A stretch of DNA of 64,000 bases from Mangifera indica (taxonomy: Eukaryota; Streptophyta; Magnoliopsida; Sapindales; Anacardiaceae). Below the pieces are notes generated by a model, which was not told the origin of the DNA, ran no database searches, and saw only the letters and a list, made by a program, of their open reading frames with translations. The position numbers and the translations under genes were made by a program. The first letter of the stretch is position 1, and the number at the start of each line of letters is the position of its first letter. Below are positions 44,940-57,388 of the stretch, piece after piece. The stretch covers positions 16,489,894-16,553,893 of the forward strand of contig NC_058145.1 of NCBI RefSeq assembly GCF_011075055.1. The letters run 5' to 3'.

Positions 44940-47531
44940 GGGGAAATTAAAATTTTTAGCCTTATTTTAATTCGTATTTACATATATGTCACTCATTTCA
45001 AAACTTAAACAAATATACTACAACAGTAATCTACTTCTCTAAAATACCCCTCTTGAAATGACTCATGCAGAAATTCTCTCTTTTTCTCTGCAACTTTTTC
45101 TTTTTTCTTTCTCAGCTTTCAAATAAAGAAAGAATTCCAACAACATGAAAAAAATAAATTATTAATGGAAGAAGATACGTGATTGAACAATAAAACCCTT
45201 GAGAAAGCCATTATAAAAAATTCAACTTGGACACAAGGGAGGGAGAGACGAAATTTTAATTTTATTGTGATTTCATGTTGTTAGATTGTTTAATATTATT
45301 ATTTTATATTGTTTCTATTGTTTAAAGTTGTTATAATATTGTTTAATGTTATAGTGATGGTTATAAAATACCAAAATACAGGTTAGAAAAAATTTCAGAA
45401 GAAGAACAGGTTGGTGTTAACGTCAAGGGTTGGCATTAACGCTAACCCTTAGCATTAATGCCAACCATTGGCTTTTCCGCCAAGGGTTGGTGCCAACCCT
45501 TGGTGTTAACGCTAACCCTTCGGGCCTAGTGAATTTATTTTTTTTTTTGTTTTCTTTCATTGTATTCAATTCTTTTATTTTTTATGTTTGCGTATTCCAA
45601 CCTATTACTCGTGTGTGTATTGTTTTCTTTGTCTTAGCAGAGAGTTACATAAAAAATTACAAAATTTTCACAGTTATTTTCTTCGATTTTTTATTGCATT
45701 AATTTAAACTTGGATCAAATTTCAAATTAATCTAATTAAATCAAATTAATTTAAATTTTGACTTAATTAAAATTTAATTTAAAAAAATTTAAAAAAGGGT
45801 GGGCGTTCAGACATTTTAAACAAATTTTTTTTTTAAAATTAAAAAATATATATTTTGAGAAAAGGGTTGGCGTGGTGCCAACCCTTGGCGCCAAGGGTCC
45901 AACCCTTTTCCATATAAAAAGGGTTGGCATTCCCAACCTTTTTATTTAAGGGTTGGCACTTTGTGCCAATTTCCATATAAAAAAGGTTGGTGTCCCTAAC
46001 CTTTTTTATTTACAATAAGGATTGGTGTTTTTTCTAGTAACTTTTTTTTCAGTGACACCAACCTTTGTTTTTAATAATTAGTAATTTCTTTTTAATTAAA
46101 CGTCAATCCTTCATTTCTTTCAATGAAAGAAAATAGAGAAATAATTTTATAATTTTTTATGTAACTCTCTGTCAAGACAAGGAAAATAATATTTTGTTTA
46201 ATGTTGTTATAATATTGTTTAATGTTATAGTGATAGTTATAAAATACTAAAATACAAGTTAGAAAAAATTTCATACGAAGAGCAAATTGGTGTTAACGCC
46301 AACCCTAAACGTTAACACCAAGGGTTGACGTTAACGTTAACCCCCCTAAGCCCTAGTGAATTTTTTTTTTCTGTTTTCTTTTATTGTACTCAATTCCTTT
46401 ATTTTTTATGCTTGGGTATTCCAACCTGGTGCTCGTATGTATATTGTTTTCTTTGTCTTAGTAAAGAGTTACATAAAAAATTATAAAATTTTCACAGTTA
46501 TTTTCTTCTATTTTTATTGCATTAATTTAAATTTGAATCAAATTTCAAATTAATCTAATCAAATCAAATCAATTTAAATTCTGACTAAATTAACATTTAA
46601 TTTAAAAAAAATTAAAAAAGGGTGGGCATTCAAACATTTTAAACAAATTTTTTTTTTAATTTAAAAAAATATTTTGAAAAGGGTTGGCGTGCCAACCCTT
46701 TTTTAAATGGAAAAGGGTTGGCTTGGTTTTTTATTTAAGGATTGGCGCTTTGCGCCAATTTCCATATAAAAAGGGCTAATGTCCCTAACTTTTTTTATTT
46801 ACAATAAGGGTTGACGTTTTTTTCTGGAACTTTTTTTTCAGTGACATCAACCTTTGTTTTTAATAATTAGTATTTTTTTTAATTAAACGTCAAACCTTTA
46901 TTTTTTTCAATGAAAAAAAACAGAGAAATAATTTTATAATTTTTTATGTAACTCTCTGTCAAGACAAAGAAAACAATATACGCACAAGCACCAGATTGAA
47001 ATACATAAGCATAAAAACCAAAGGAATTAAATACAATAAAAGAAAACAAAAAAATAAATTCAGTGGGGCCCGAGGGTTGACGGAAACGCCAATGGTTGGT
47101 GTTAACACCAACCTGCTCTTAGTTTAGAATTTTTTTTGGGTTGCATTTTGATATTTTATAACCATCACTACAACATTAAATACTATTATAACAACTTTAA
47201 ACAATGAAAAACAACAAGAAATAATAGCATTAAACAATCTTACAATATGAAATTATAATAAAATTAAATTTTTGTCTCTCCCTCCTTTGTGTTCAAATTG
47301 AATATTTTATAATGGTTTTCTCATGAGTTTTATTGTTTAACCACATGTCTTCTTCCATTAATAATTTATTTTTTTTATGCTATTGGGATTTCTTTCTCAC
47401 TTGAAAGCTAAGGAAGAAGGGAGAAAAAGTTACAGAGAAAAAGAGAGAATCTTTGCATAGGTCATTTCAAGAGGGGTATTTTGAAAAAACAAATTATTGT
47501 TATGGTATATTTGTTTAAGTTTTGAAATGAG

Positions 47532-47584
<53 letters not shown>

Positions 47585-47618
47585 TGAATTAAAATAAGGT
47601 TAAAATTTTTAATTTCTC
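44940..47618. mobile_element. 2.7-kb composite foldback element with GGGTTGGC motifs
   Basis: The outer arms (about 44940-45330 and 47190-47618) are inverted copies, starting GGGGAAATTAAAATTTTTAG and ending with the approximate complement. It is flanked by TAATTTTT at 44932-44939 and 47619-47626. Inside, a unit around GAGAGTTACATAAAAAATTA is present twice direct (about 45640 and 46465) and twice inverted (about 46160 and 46945). Between these units lie clusters of AAGGGTTGGC/GCCAACCCTT, e.g. 45418-45525 and 45864-45990. A TA microsatellite (47534-47579) expands the right arm. No transposase. Confidence 0.8.
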
Positions 47619-47949
47619 TAATTTTTTATGATTTTGTTTGTGATTTTTTTGGGAAAAAGAATTCCGATTTTTTTACGAGAAAAAAGGGGAAAAAACTGTC
47701 CCCCCAAGTATGTAAAACTTTAATCGTTGCACGCAACCCTAAATAATAGAAAGAAATTAGATGCGGCGACAGGAGCTTGTGCTCATGTCGTACTCCTGCT
47801 CTCCAACTTTATAGAACAAGTAAATATTACAACCAAATCAAACCCTAGACGATTTTGTACTCTAAATTTATATATATATATAGAACCAAGACGTACACTA
47901 CAAAACCGGGATAAAGCTTGAATATCTAATCAATATTCAATACACTCAA

Positions 47950-49376
47950 ATGGCTTCTCCCGATCTCTCTGTGATGCTCCCTCGTGTTCTCATCGTCTCC
48001 AGACGTACTGTTCGCAAGAACAAATTTGTAGATTTTGTGGGTAAGCTAGCCGTATTTCTCTCCCAGTAAATCATACATAAACAGTATGTTTTTATTTGTG
48101 CAATGTTTTGAAAGTTCGTGTTGATTTTCAGGTGAATATCATCTTGATCTTATAGTTGGTTACGGTGCAGTGCCGATTATTGTACCCCGAGTCAACGGGG
48201 TGCATATGTTAATAGATAGCTTTGAACCAATTCATGGTGTGCTTCTTTGTGAAGGAGAAGATATTGACCCGGCATTATACGAAGCTGAAATGTCAGATCT
48301 TTCACCGGAAGAATTGGAAGAGATCCGGCGAGCGCATGCAAGTGATACTGCAATTGATAAGGAAAAGGATTCGATCGAGTTAAGGCTCGCGAAACTTTGC
48401 CTGGAAAAGAAACGTACCTTTTCTGGGAATTTGCAGAGGGTCCCAAGTGATAAATGTTGCCAGTGGAGGCACCCTTTACCAAGATGTAGAGAAGGAAGTG
48501 TCAAAGAAATGCCCTGAAAACCAAAGAGTAAATCACATTGATTATGATAATTATGATGGGCACAGACATGCGGTGAGAGTGGTGGAGAAAACTCCTTTGC
48601 ATGAATGGTTTAAGGATTCTCTGAAGGAAGATAAAATGGAGATTTGGGTTAATAGTTATCACCACCAAGGTTTTAAGAGATTAGCTCAACGTTTTGTGCC
48701 TATGGCTTTTGCACAAGATGGTTTGATTGAAGGGTTCTATGATCCAGATGCGTATAATCCTGAAGAGGGTAAGTTCATAATAGGACTCCAATTTCATCCT
48801 GAACGAATGAGGCAGCCTGATTCAGATAAATTTGATTATCCAGGATGCCCATCTGCATATCAGGTTTGTAATTATCCAATTAGACTTCCAGATATAAAAA
48901 TAACTGTGAGTTTTTTTTATCATTTTGGATTCTGGTCTATATTTTGCAGGAATTTGTGAATGCAGTAATAGCTTATCAGAAAAAGATTAATAGCGATTCA
49001 ACTTGTGTCCCAAAGCCCCCAACTGTAAACCAAGAAATGGAGAATAAAAGGTATGTTTAAGTACTTAAAGTACTGTTTTTATTGGTATATAGATATAACC
49101 TTTTAAATATTGATTATTTGATTAATTTTGCAGTCAAACATGGCATTGAGTTTGCAACAAGAGAAGAGGCTGAAGCAAATGGGTGCAACAGTGAGGAATG
49201 TAAATTCCTACCTGGAGAGATTGAAATTGAATGAAGAAAGAGAAAGAATAGCTGGAAATGTGATGGGGAAGATGTCAGTGGAACGCTTATCTGATCTATT
49301 GTCTTTCTACCTGATGATGAGCCAGATATGTACAGAAATTCTGGAAAAGAAACTTCCTGGGTTTGTCAATAAATGA
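47950..49376 (+). pseudogene. class I glutamine amidotransferase-like gene, frameshifted
   Basis: Exon 1 is 47950-48040 ([19 protein letters not shown]...), exon 2 48132-48863, exon 3 48950-49050, and a C-terminal exon near 49134-49376. The family (At1g66860/At5g38200-like, peptidase C26/GATase1 fold) has a Cys nucleophile in GICRGSQ and a His-Glu pair in GLQFHPE. Both are encoded here (Cys codon 48432-48434; His 48795-48797). But one surplus A in AAGAAACG near 48410 shifts the frame just before the nucleophile, so it would read KKRTFSGN. A second defect follows: exon 3 ends in phase 2 and the last exon needs phase 0, and the exon expected between them (the segment before SNxALSLQQEKR) is missing. 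The function, ammonia transfer or gamma-glutamyl hydrolysis, is probably lost unless the frameshift is a sequence error. Confidence 0.85.
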
Positions 49377-50879
49377 AAATGACCATTCGTTCTCATGAGG
49401 AGGCAGATGTGTGCTTCACGATTATACTGTGAATTAATAACGCTAGCTGTTTGTTTCTCCACCTGGAGACTTTTGACTAAATTCTGTCAGATTGTTGAGA
49501 ATTCACAGGATTCTTAGCGGAAAGTACTGGAAAGGGCGAAAGGCTTCTTGTGCATGTAACTTTGGGTGTTTGCTTTATTTCCCTTCTGCAGCATCGATAA
49601 TGTGAATAGGTGATGTGCAAGTAGGTAGTAGCCGTTCCATAAATATGAGAGCCTGTTTTTTTACTTGTTTTTCCTTTTCGAAGTTATCACATAAATAGGT
49701 TTGGTGGATTATTGTGATTTTGCTCTCTGCCTCCTCTAAAGCTATGCGTTAATAACAATTCTTAGTAATTTAACAATACTTTGGATAAATATAGAGTTTT
49801 GCTCTCCCAGTCAAACTTTAAACAACTCTTTAAGTTAATTATTTAGTAATACTCATAAAATGATATATAAATGATTAGATATTAATTAATACTCATAAAT
49901 TGATATGTTATTATTTAATTTTACAAATTTGAAAGGATGAAACATGGTCTTGCACAACCCTTAAAAATATGTCGGCATTTTCACCAACCAACAAACCAAC
50001 CATTTTATTCTTCACTTCCCATTTTCATTGCAAGGAAATTTCTCAACACTCCTTTGAATCATAAATGAGAAATCACATGTAAAGATGCAAATATATAAAT
50101 GGTTTGTTCTTAAAGGATCATTAACAGCTTGGTCAAATATCTAATTTATTACAATTCTCATTTGTAAGTGGCCCATTTGAATCATCCTCTCATTAGATTT
50201 ATTACATTAATTAGAAATACGAGGTATGTCCTTTGCAAACCTTTTAAAGGCGTGTTGAAACTTTTGGATTATTTTCAACCTCAAATTTAGAGAGTTTTTC
50301 TTAGTGGGTACATTTAAACATAATAAAATCTTACTATGAAATTTCTCTTTCTCAACACATGATTTGAATTTTTAAAACCTAAATCGAGATTTTTTAATAT
50401 ATCTCAATACATATTGAATTCAAGCAATATGTTTTTTCCACTAACTCCAAACCATCCATGACAGCCAAGTAAATAAAATGGGCAACACAGTGCATATGAC
50501 AAATATTCTCCACCTAAAACACTTCCATCCTGCTTATTTATTTCCTTCTTTACATATACAAAAGCAACATTATTAGACTTGACATAGTCAATTGTGATAA
50601 TGTCAAGTCTAATAATCTGAATAGGTGATGAAATGTGTAAGTAGGTAGTGGCCGTTCCATAAATTATGAGAGCCAGCTTCTTTTGTTGCTCTTTCTTTTC
50701 AAAGTTCTCTCATAAATAGGGTTGGTGGATTATTGAGACTTTGCTCTCTCAGTCTCTGTCTCATTTAAAGCTGTGCATTATTTTGTGAAACTTTAGATAA
50801 CTCTTTAATAATTAAAGAACTAAAATAAAATAATTGTTTCTGAAATTTGTATTGAATTGCTTAATTGAGAGATGGTAAT
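49377..50879. other. intergenic with a duplicated promoter-like block
   Basis: 3' flank of the amidotransferase gene, then non-coding DNA. 49608-49752 and 50618-50775 are direct repeats (GAATAGGTGATG..., CCGTTCCATAAAT, GGTTGGTGGATTATTG). The second copy ends about 100 bp before the LRK ectodomain relic, so it may be a duplicated LRK promoter and leader. Confidence 0.5.
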
Positions 50880-51345
50880 ATGCAAGGGTTCATTTGTGAG
50901 AATGATATGACTACCATAATGATCAATGAAGATTATGAAATGAATTATATTGCCTTAGAAGTCGATGAAAGAGCTCATGCGCTGGCATTTCTTTTTAAGT
51001 AAAGAAAAAATCAGTCACCTTCGGAAAAAGCTGGCATTATTTTATTATTTGATGAATCCTGAAACGACTTGCTTTTTAATTGAGTCTCATGATGTGGATG
51101 GCGTCACAACAACAATAGAAGGCTGCCTCTTGAATCTGTCGATGTTATAATTCTTGAAGCTTCAGTTTCAGCAGCAGGAAGAAGTCAGTCATCTTTGGAA
51201 AAAGCCTGAAAGAAGGGTTTGAGGTGAAATGGAAGGTGATGGATACGTATGGAATTATGTGAGAAGTGCAATCAGTCCAAGGGAAGTTGTGATCATTAAC
51301 CTGGGTTGCATCAAGTCCAAGCCACTGCAGTTTCACTATGCCAAT
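50880..51345 (+). pseudogene. LRK10L ectodomain relic (GUB_WAK and WAK-assoc pieces)
   Basis: 50893-51000 reads GFICENDMTTIMINEDYEMNYIALEVDE, matching the GUB_WAK pattern after CGHPG. 51208-51285 reads LKEGFEVKWKVMDTYG and, after a one-base slip, CEKCNQSKGSC, matching the end of the ectodomain (LREGFGLQW...[13 protein letters not shown] in the intact gene at 52976). The middle is short and scrambled, with an internal repeat (TCAGTCA.CTT.GGAAAAAGC at 51012 and 51187). No kinase follows. Confidence 0.7.
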
Positions 51346-51376
51346 TCAAAATCGGGTCTACACCCATTCTTAGGCT

Positions 51377-51568
51377 TTAATTTTCGGCCATACTCAAACT
51401 GGCATTAGGTTTCCAGTTGTATCTGGATTTGTATTTTGGCTTCCTTCCATTCTCTGACTCATAACCTCTCTCACCCCCAAAGGCAGGATTAGGTCCCAAT
51501 AGAGGCCGAGGCTTGACACGATCGTAGGAGTTGTATTCAAGGGGGAGAGCCTCGTTAACCTTGGTCAA
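51377..51568 (-). other. unidentified open frame
   Basis: 63 codons (MTKVNEALPLEYNSYDRVKP...), with RPLLGPNPAFGGERG and a basic stretch GRKPKYKSRYNWKP. The composition is protein-like and less AT-biased than its surroundings. No family recognised. It could be a decayed transposon or a gene fragment; no splice partners seen. Confidence 0.25.
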
Positions 51569-51599
51569 AGGCTTAATGTAAGAACTCTTCGGAAAGAAG

Positions 51600-52975
51600 A
51601 CGGTGAAGGTGAAAATTTTTTATATGTCGAAGACTATGTAAAGATTTTTTTAATTCTCGGTGATATGATAATTATGAAAAAAGGAACCAGTTAGGGGTAA
51701 TATGTAATTTAACTTTTAGACATTGTCAAAATTATTCTCTGTTACCAGAGGGTAAAAAGTGTGACTTATACATTTAATAGTGAGAAAATGTTTTTAGTTC
51801 AAACTTTGAGTGAGAAAAATACAAATAATTTTTTTTTTCAAATGACAAATGGTTTAAACCTATTCTTAGATATAACTCACAATTTATACATGATTCATTA
51901 ATTCAATATAATTAAAAAAAAAAAAGGTTAGAGTTAAAATTTCTTACATGAAATTTAGTTTAAGTGGTGTTCAGATCAATTCAAAACTAATGTAGTGTTA
52001 GAGTTGATGCAAACCAACTCGAACTTACTTATATGTTTAAAAAAAAAATGTTTCTTTAAGATAAAGTTAGTTCAAACTAAACCGAGTCCAAAAAGAGTGA
52101 AACTCATTTTTGGGGGGCTCAATTTGGACTGATCAAGCTTGAGATCAATTCAGCTTGTTTCATGGATTGGAAGTTCGTGTTTGACTCGGGTTCATGCAAA
52201 CAAGCTGAACTTGACTTGAGCTCACTAAACTTATTTACTTGAATTTAGTTCACTTGTAGTTTGTGTAGTGTAATTTAAAAATTTTTTTAATATATTTTAG
52301 TTCGAGTTCGAATTTAGACTCGTGATTAGTTTTTAAATATATTTTAGTTTGGATTTGGTCTTGAGTTTATAAATATTATATTCAGGTTCAAATTTATTTA
52401 AGCATTGCTTGTATTAAGTTTGAGAAATCTCGTTTTGAATTTAACCCATATAATTTTGATTGGGGTTAGGAGATAAAATTAAGGTTAAAGAGATTTTAAT
52501 ATAATTTTAATTGGAATTAAGCTAGGATTGAAATTCTTTGACCCGTAGCTCTGAATTGATAATACACAAAGACAATCCAATGACAAGACCGGCAAGACTT
52601 ACATTGTAGATGTCTTTATTTGAATTTGCGGTCAATTTAAGGGTTCTAATATTTAATTTTAGAATCTTCAGCGTTTACACCTGATTTCAAATTCTAGAAC
52701 TGGACGTGGCAGATTTATTTCAGCTGACGCCTGGAAGTTGAAAATATACAGAAATAAGCATTATTGTCTAAGGGTATATCGTCAATATTTCAAATATATA
52801 ATATCCTACGCTACCTAAACTGGCCTGGGCCGGCACACCATTTTTCCAATCAGAAGCTTCCCATCAGACCTTACTTGGTCAAATCCTTCAGGTAGCTTTC
52901 TACGATGGGAAGATGTGAAATGCATACCAATTTATACAAATAGATTGCTTCCACGTCTCTCTGTCTCTCTGCAAA
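51600..52975. other. intergenic and LRK10L1 promoter
   Basis: AT-rich. 51960-52460 has repeated TTTGAGTTCG/AGCTTG-like words and looks like degenerate repeat DNA. The leader of the LRK10L1 gene (CT-rich, CCACGTCTCTCTGTCTCTCTGC) precedes the ATG. Confidence 0.45.
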
Positions 52976-55900
52976 ATGGCTTTACATCTCTCTCCAAGCT
53001 TCTGCCTATTCACCGTCACCATAATCTTCATCATAGTCCATGTTCCAGCATCTGTGTCAGCCACTTATGCGAAATATGAAAATTGCAGCGCCCCTTTTCA
53101 CTGTGCAAACTTGGAGAATGTTTCATATCCCTTCTGGGGAGCGAGTAGGCCAGAGTATTGCGGCCACCCGGGTTATGAATTGGACTGCGCTGGCGAGTTC
53201 GCGGAGGTTACCATCTTGAAGATAGACTACAAAGTGCTTGAAGTCAATTACAGTTCTCGGACTCTCACTGTTGCTATGGAAGATTACTGGGATAACATTT
53301 GTCCCTTAAAGCTTGTAGACGGTTCTATAGATTTCAGCCTCTTTAATTATACTTCTGATACAGAAAACATAACGCTGTACTATCGTTGCCCTGCTCTGTT
53401 GGAAGATATTTCGGCCGAGCTGCTTCCCTTTCAGTTTAACTGCAGCTCGGCAGATAAAAACCCCTATAATTTCTTTTCCATATGGGACAGCGATAGAGTC
53501 AATAGTAGCATGACTGAAGCCATTTGTAGTTACCTCAGCAGTTGTGATACCAAAGTTACGATTTCGGTGGGACAAACAACATTTACGGCCATAGAGAGAA
53601 ATCCAACTTTGGTGAATCTGATGGAAGCTCTTAGGGAGGGTTTTGGGTTGCAATGGTTCATAAATGATAGATTGTGTGACCAATGTCAAGGTTCAGGTGG
53701 GCTGTGTGGATATGACTCTGATACTCGCAGTTTCACTTGCCATTGTCCTGATAAGCCTTATCCAGAACATTGTCCTTCTAAAGGTACATCCGATTTCTTT
53801 TTCAATTCTTCTGCTTCTTCTTTCACTGAAAGTCTATCCTCAAAGTTCTCTTTTTCTCGCTGGAAGGGTTATCCAACAATCCTCTGGTTGTTGTTTTAGG
53901 CCCACTGATTTCATACCTGCTCTTAGTTTTCTAGTCATTAGGCATTGGTTTGTTATTGCTGGCAGCCTACTTGCCATATTATAATTACTCTATCTTACTG
54001 GTAAGTTTTATTGAAAAATTGTCAATAGTCAATGGCAAATTGTTCTCCTACTTGTCTCTAATTTTTATATTCTTGTACTGCTCAAATTGTAATATCACCA
54101 TTGTTGGCTAACAAGAGCAAGCTCCCAGGCCCATATGATCAATAACAGCTCATCAAATAAATTACCATGCTCTGAGCTCTAGAACACTTTCTGTTTCATA
54201 TAAGTTCATTTTAGTTCGTAGAATAAAGCTGGTCTCTATTGATGAGCTCTCAAAATCTTGATCTGCAATGCTTAACAGCCCCAACAATATCAGTTTCTGA
54301 GGTAAAAAAGCTTTCCCTGGGGAAAAAGCTCTGCAAACACATTCCCAAACCGTAGATTATGAACAAAGTATGCATTCAGTTCTCAACAAATGGGAACATG
54401 ATCATTTTCCATGTAGAATATTTTATAATGAAATAAGATAGTCTTGATACAAATTTACTTGTATTCTTTTCAATATCACTGATATTTCTGGATCTCTTGG
54501 CAGATAAAGGGGAAAAGAAAGCAAAATCTCTTAAAGCAGGTGATATTTCATTGTGCCAGAAAATCTATTTAACTTTATTTTTGTTGGTAAAGTTGATAAT
54601 ATTGACAAAATCTGAGCTATTTCTTGCTTCATCTCTAGTCATTGGCGTAGCAGTTGCAAGTGGAGTTGTCGCTATAGGTCTGTTATGCTTTTGTATATTC
54701 ATCGTTCTTCGGAGGAGGAAAAGTGTAGCCCAGTACAATGGCAGATACCTTCAAACTCTTCCGTCAGGCACAAGCTCAACCAGTACATCAATGAGTTTTT
54801 CTAAAAGCATCTCTACTTATCCCTCCTCAAAATCTGACCTTGCAAAGGAGAGCACCTACTTTGGAGCTCAGGTCTTCAGCTACGCTGAACTCGAAGAAGC
54901 TACCAACAATTTCGACTCTTCCAAAGAGCTCGGAGATGGCGGCTTTGGAATTGTTTATTACGGTACAACTATTTGTTTAATCCACATTACTGACAATGAA
55001 GTCTTTGCCATCTCCTGGTCTCACCAATTTTATCAAATGTTTGATCAGGTGTACTCAAGGACGGGCGTTCAGTTGCTGTAAAGCGCTTGTATGAGAGCAC
55101 TGTCAAACGAGTCGAGCAGTTCAAGAACGAAATTGAGATCCTAACTCGCTTGCGCCATCGAAATCTTGTGGCCCTCTATGGCTGCACCTCCAGACATAGC
55201 CGGGAACTTCTTCTTGTTTATGAATACATTCCCAATGGAACAGTGGCGGATCATCTCCATGGAAATCGATCAAAGTCAGATTCGCTCAGTTGGTCTATTC
55301 GGATGAACATTGCCATAGAAACAGCCGAGGCACTGGCCTTCCTCCATGCCTCGGATGTCATACACCGCGATGTCAAAACCAACAACATTCTTCTCGACAA
55401 CAGATTTCATGTAAAGGTAGCAGATTTTGGGCTGTCAAGATTTTTCCCAACTAATGTTACCCATGTGTCAACGGCTCCACAAGGAACACCGGGTTATGTC
55501 GATCCTCAGTATTATCAATGCTACCAACTGACTGAAAAGAGCGATGTTTATAGCTTCGGAGTAGTCTTAATTGAGCTCATATCATCCTTAGAAGCTGTGG
55601 ACACTAACAGGCACAGAGATGATATAAATTTAGCAAGCATGGCTATTAACAGAATCCAGAACCGTGCGCTGAACGAACTAATCGATCCATATATTGGATT
55701 CGAACAGGATTATGCTGTAAGAAATATGGTAACATCAGTGGCGGAATTGGCTTTCAGGTGTTTGCAGCAAGATAGAGAAGACAGGCCTTCAATGCAAGAA
55801 ATTTTACAGCTTTTGAAAGAGATTCAGAATCAACAGCTTGGTGCACAGAAAGCAGAAATTGTGGATTTTTACAGTACCGATGATGTTGTGCTGTTGAAGA

Positions 55901-55983
55901 ACGTCCCTCCGCCGCTTTCATCACCAGACTCCGGTGGTAATGATAAATGGGTTAGCAGCTTCAGCCCACCTGCTTCCTATTAA
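52976..55983 (+). CDS. LRK10L1: LRK10L1-type receptor-like serine/threonine kinase
   Basis: Four exons: 52976-53783, 54504-54539, 54639-54962, 55049-55983; 700 residues, phases consistent (CPSK-DKGEKK, KA-VIGVAV, VYYG-VLKDG). Order: signal peptide (~1-29); GUB_WAK_bind domain with [19 protein letters not shown] and [13 protein letters not shown] (~36-140); Cys-rich WAK-assoc end with [13 protein letters not shown]; membrane helix [18 protein letters not shown]...; Ser-rich juxtamembrane; kinase from [13 protein letters not shown] with [33 protein letters not shown] and [10 protein letters not shown], so it should be active. [20 protein letters not shown] and HGNRSKS place it with Arabidopsis LRK10L1 (At1g66880, At1g18390, At5g38210). 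That group includes plasma-membrane kinases with roles in defence and ABA signalling. Exon 2 is small and assigned by splice sites only. It is the only intact member of its superfamily in the window. Confidence 0.93.
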
Positions 55984-57388
55984 TTACTCCAATTCAAATT
56001 CCATTGTCCTGTTTTGCCTAATTGCAAACTATCTGCTCTGCTCTGTTCTGAAAATATTAAATTTTCAATTTCATATTTAGGATTTTTTTTTTTTTTTGGT
56101 TTAATTACAGATGAAGATTAGAACACTGTGACCAAAGTTTTGCTGATGAAGAGGACAGTGGAACTTGAGTTCAGGTTTGATGCCAGTAAATTTAGTAATT
56201 TCTTGAGGTCTTTTTCCCTTTTACTTATTTATTTATCGTTGAATATTTTATAATTAATACAACTTTCCTTATAGGGCATTTCATAATTAATGCTGTAAAT
56301 TTGAAGTCTTCGCTCGTATTTGGTTGTATTAATTATTTGATAATGGCAGTTGGTTGCCGTCCATCAAAGATTAAAAGTCAATAACCTTAAGTGACAAAGG
56401 TTGATTTTTAGTACATAAGTAAAAAAAATATATTAAAAAGTAACTTCTATTTCAATAAGTTGGTAAACTCACAATTTAATTTAAATAAAATATCAATAAA
56501 TTCGTACAAATTTAAAAATAATTATTAAATATATAAATGAGGAGATTTGACCATAATTTTTCAGCCGAACTTGATCGAACAACTCTTGAAGCCGGCTTTG
56601 CATAAATCTAATTGAGTTAACTGGAATCCCATCAATAGTCATATTGGCTTGGCTCAACCATAGCCTGCGCCTAATCTTATATTATTATAGCTTGTGGTCA
56701 AAAGTGTAACAATCTTCAAATGGGCAGTTATATTATTATAGTGAGAAACTTGACAAAATGATCAAACATGTGTTACTTATTTCAAAGATTAGTTTGAAAA
56801 CATATTTAAAAAATTATTTTCCTTGCTTTCATCAATGTACCAAATCAATCAACCAGTGTTAAAAAAATATAATTTAAATTTTTACATAGTAAAAATATTT
56901 ATATCTAATTTTAAATATTTTATTAGGTATTTAAATTATATGTTATAATTTAATTAAATAATTTTAAATTAAAAATAGAATAATAATTAATTATATAATT
57001 TTTAAAAATTTTTATTTTTATTTTGAAAATTGTTGTTTTATATGTCTAAAAATTCGTAAAAGTGAAATAAAATACCAACCTTGACCTTGTTGTATTTTCT
57101 TGTCAACCTATTATACATATTTTTCTTTTTGGACTTATTTTATTTTGTAAATATAAATCCGCCACCTGTCCTGCTCAGCTTTAAAGTCCACTATACCCGA
57201 AACAAAACCAAACAAAACGATCCGAAATCGGCCCCCATAAAGCGTCTCTCTCTCACTCATCTTCACTTCTGAAACAAAACCATCAACAAATGCCACCCTC
57301 TTTTTCTTCACTCTCAGATCTCGCTTTTTCGATTTCTTAGCTACCCGTCTCGAAAATTTTCACGCTTTTTTTCGTTTTTTCTATTTTT
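55984..57388. other. intergenic between LRK10L1 and the small Arg-rich gene
   Basis: 3' UTR of the kinase gene to about 56300, then AT-rich DNA. The last 150 bases are CT-rich (CGTCTCTCTCTCACTC, CTTTTTTTCG), the probable promoter and leader of the next gene. Confidence 0.45.

Noticed and set aside
45430..46553. Hydrophobic frames of 65-90 codons in the composite foldback
   Set aside because: Phe/Ile/Tyr-rich translations of AT-rich repeat units that recur in both directions; not genes.
53664..53984. Alternative frame after exon 1 of the LRK10L1 gene
   Set aside because: Overlaps exon 1 in the wrong frame and runs into the intron; the donor AAAG|GTACAT at 53783 explains the end of the exon.
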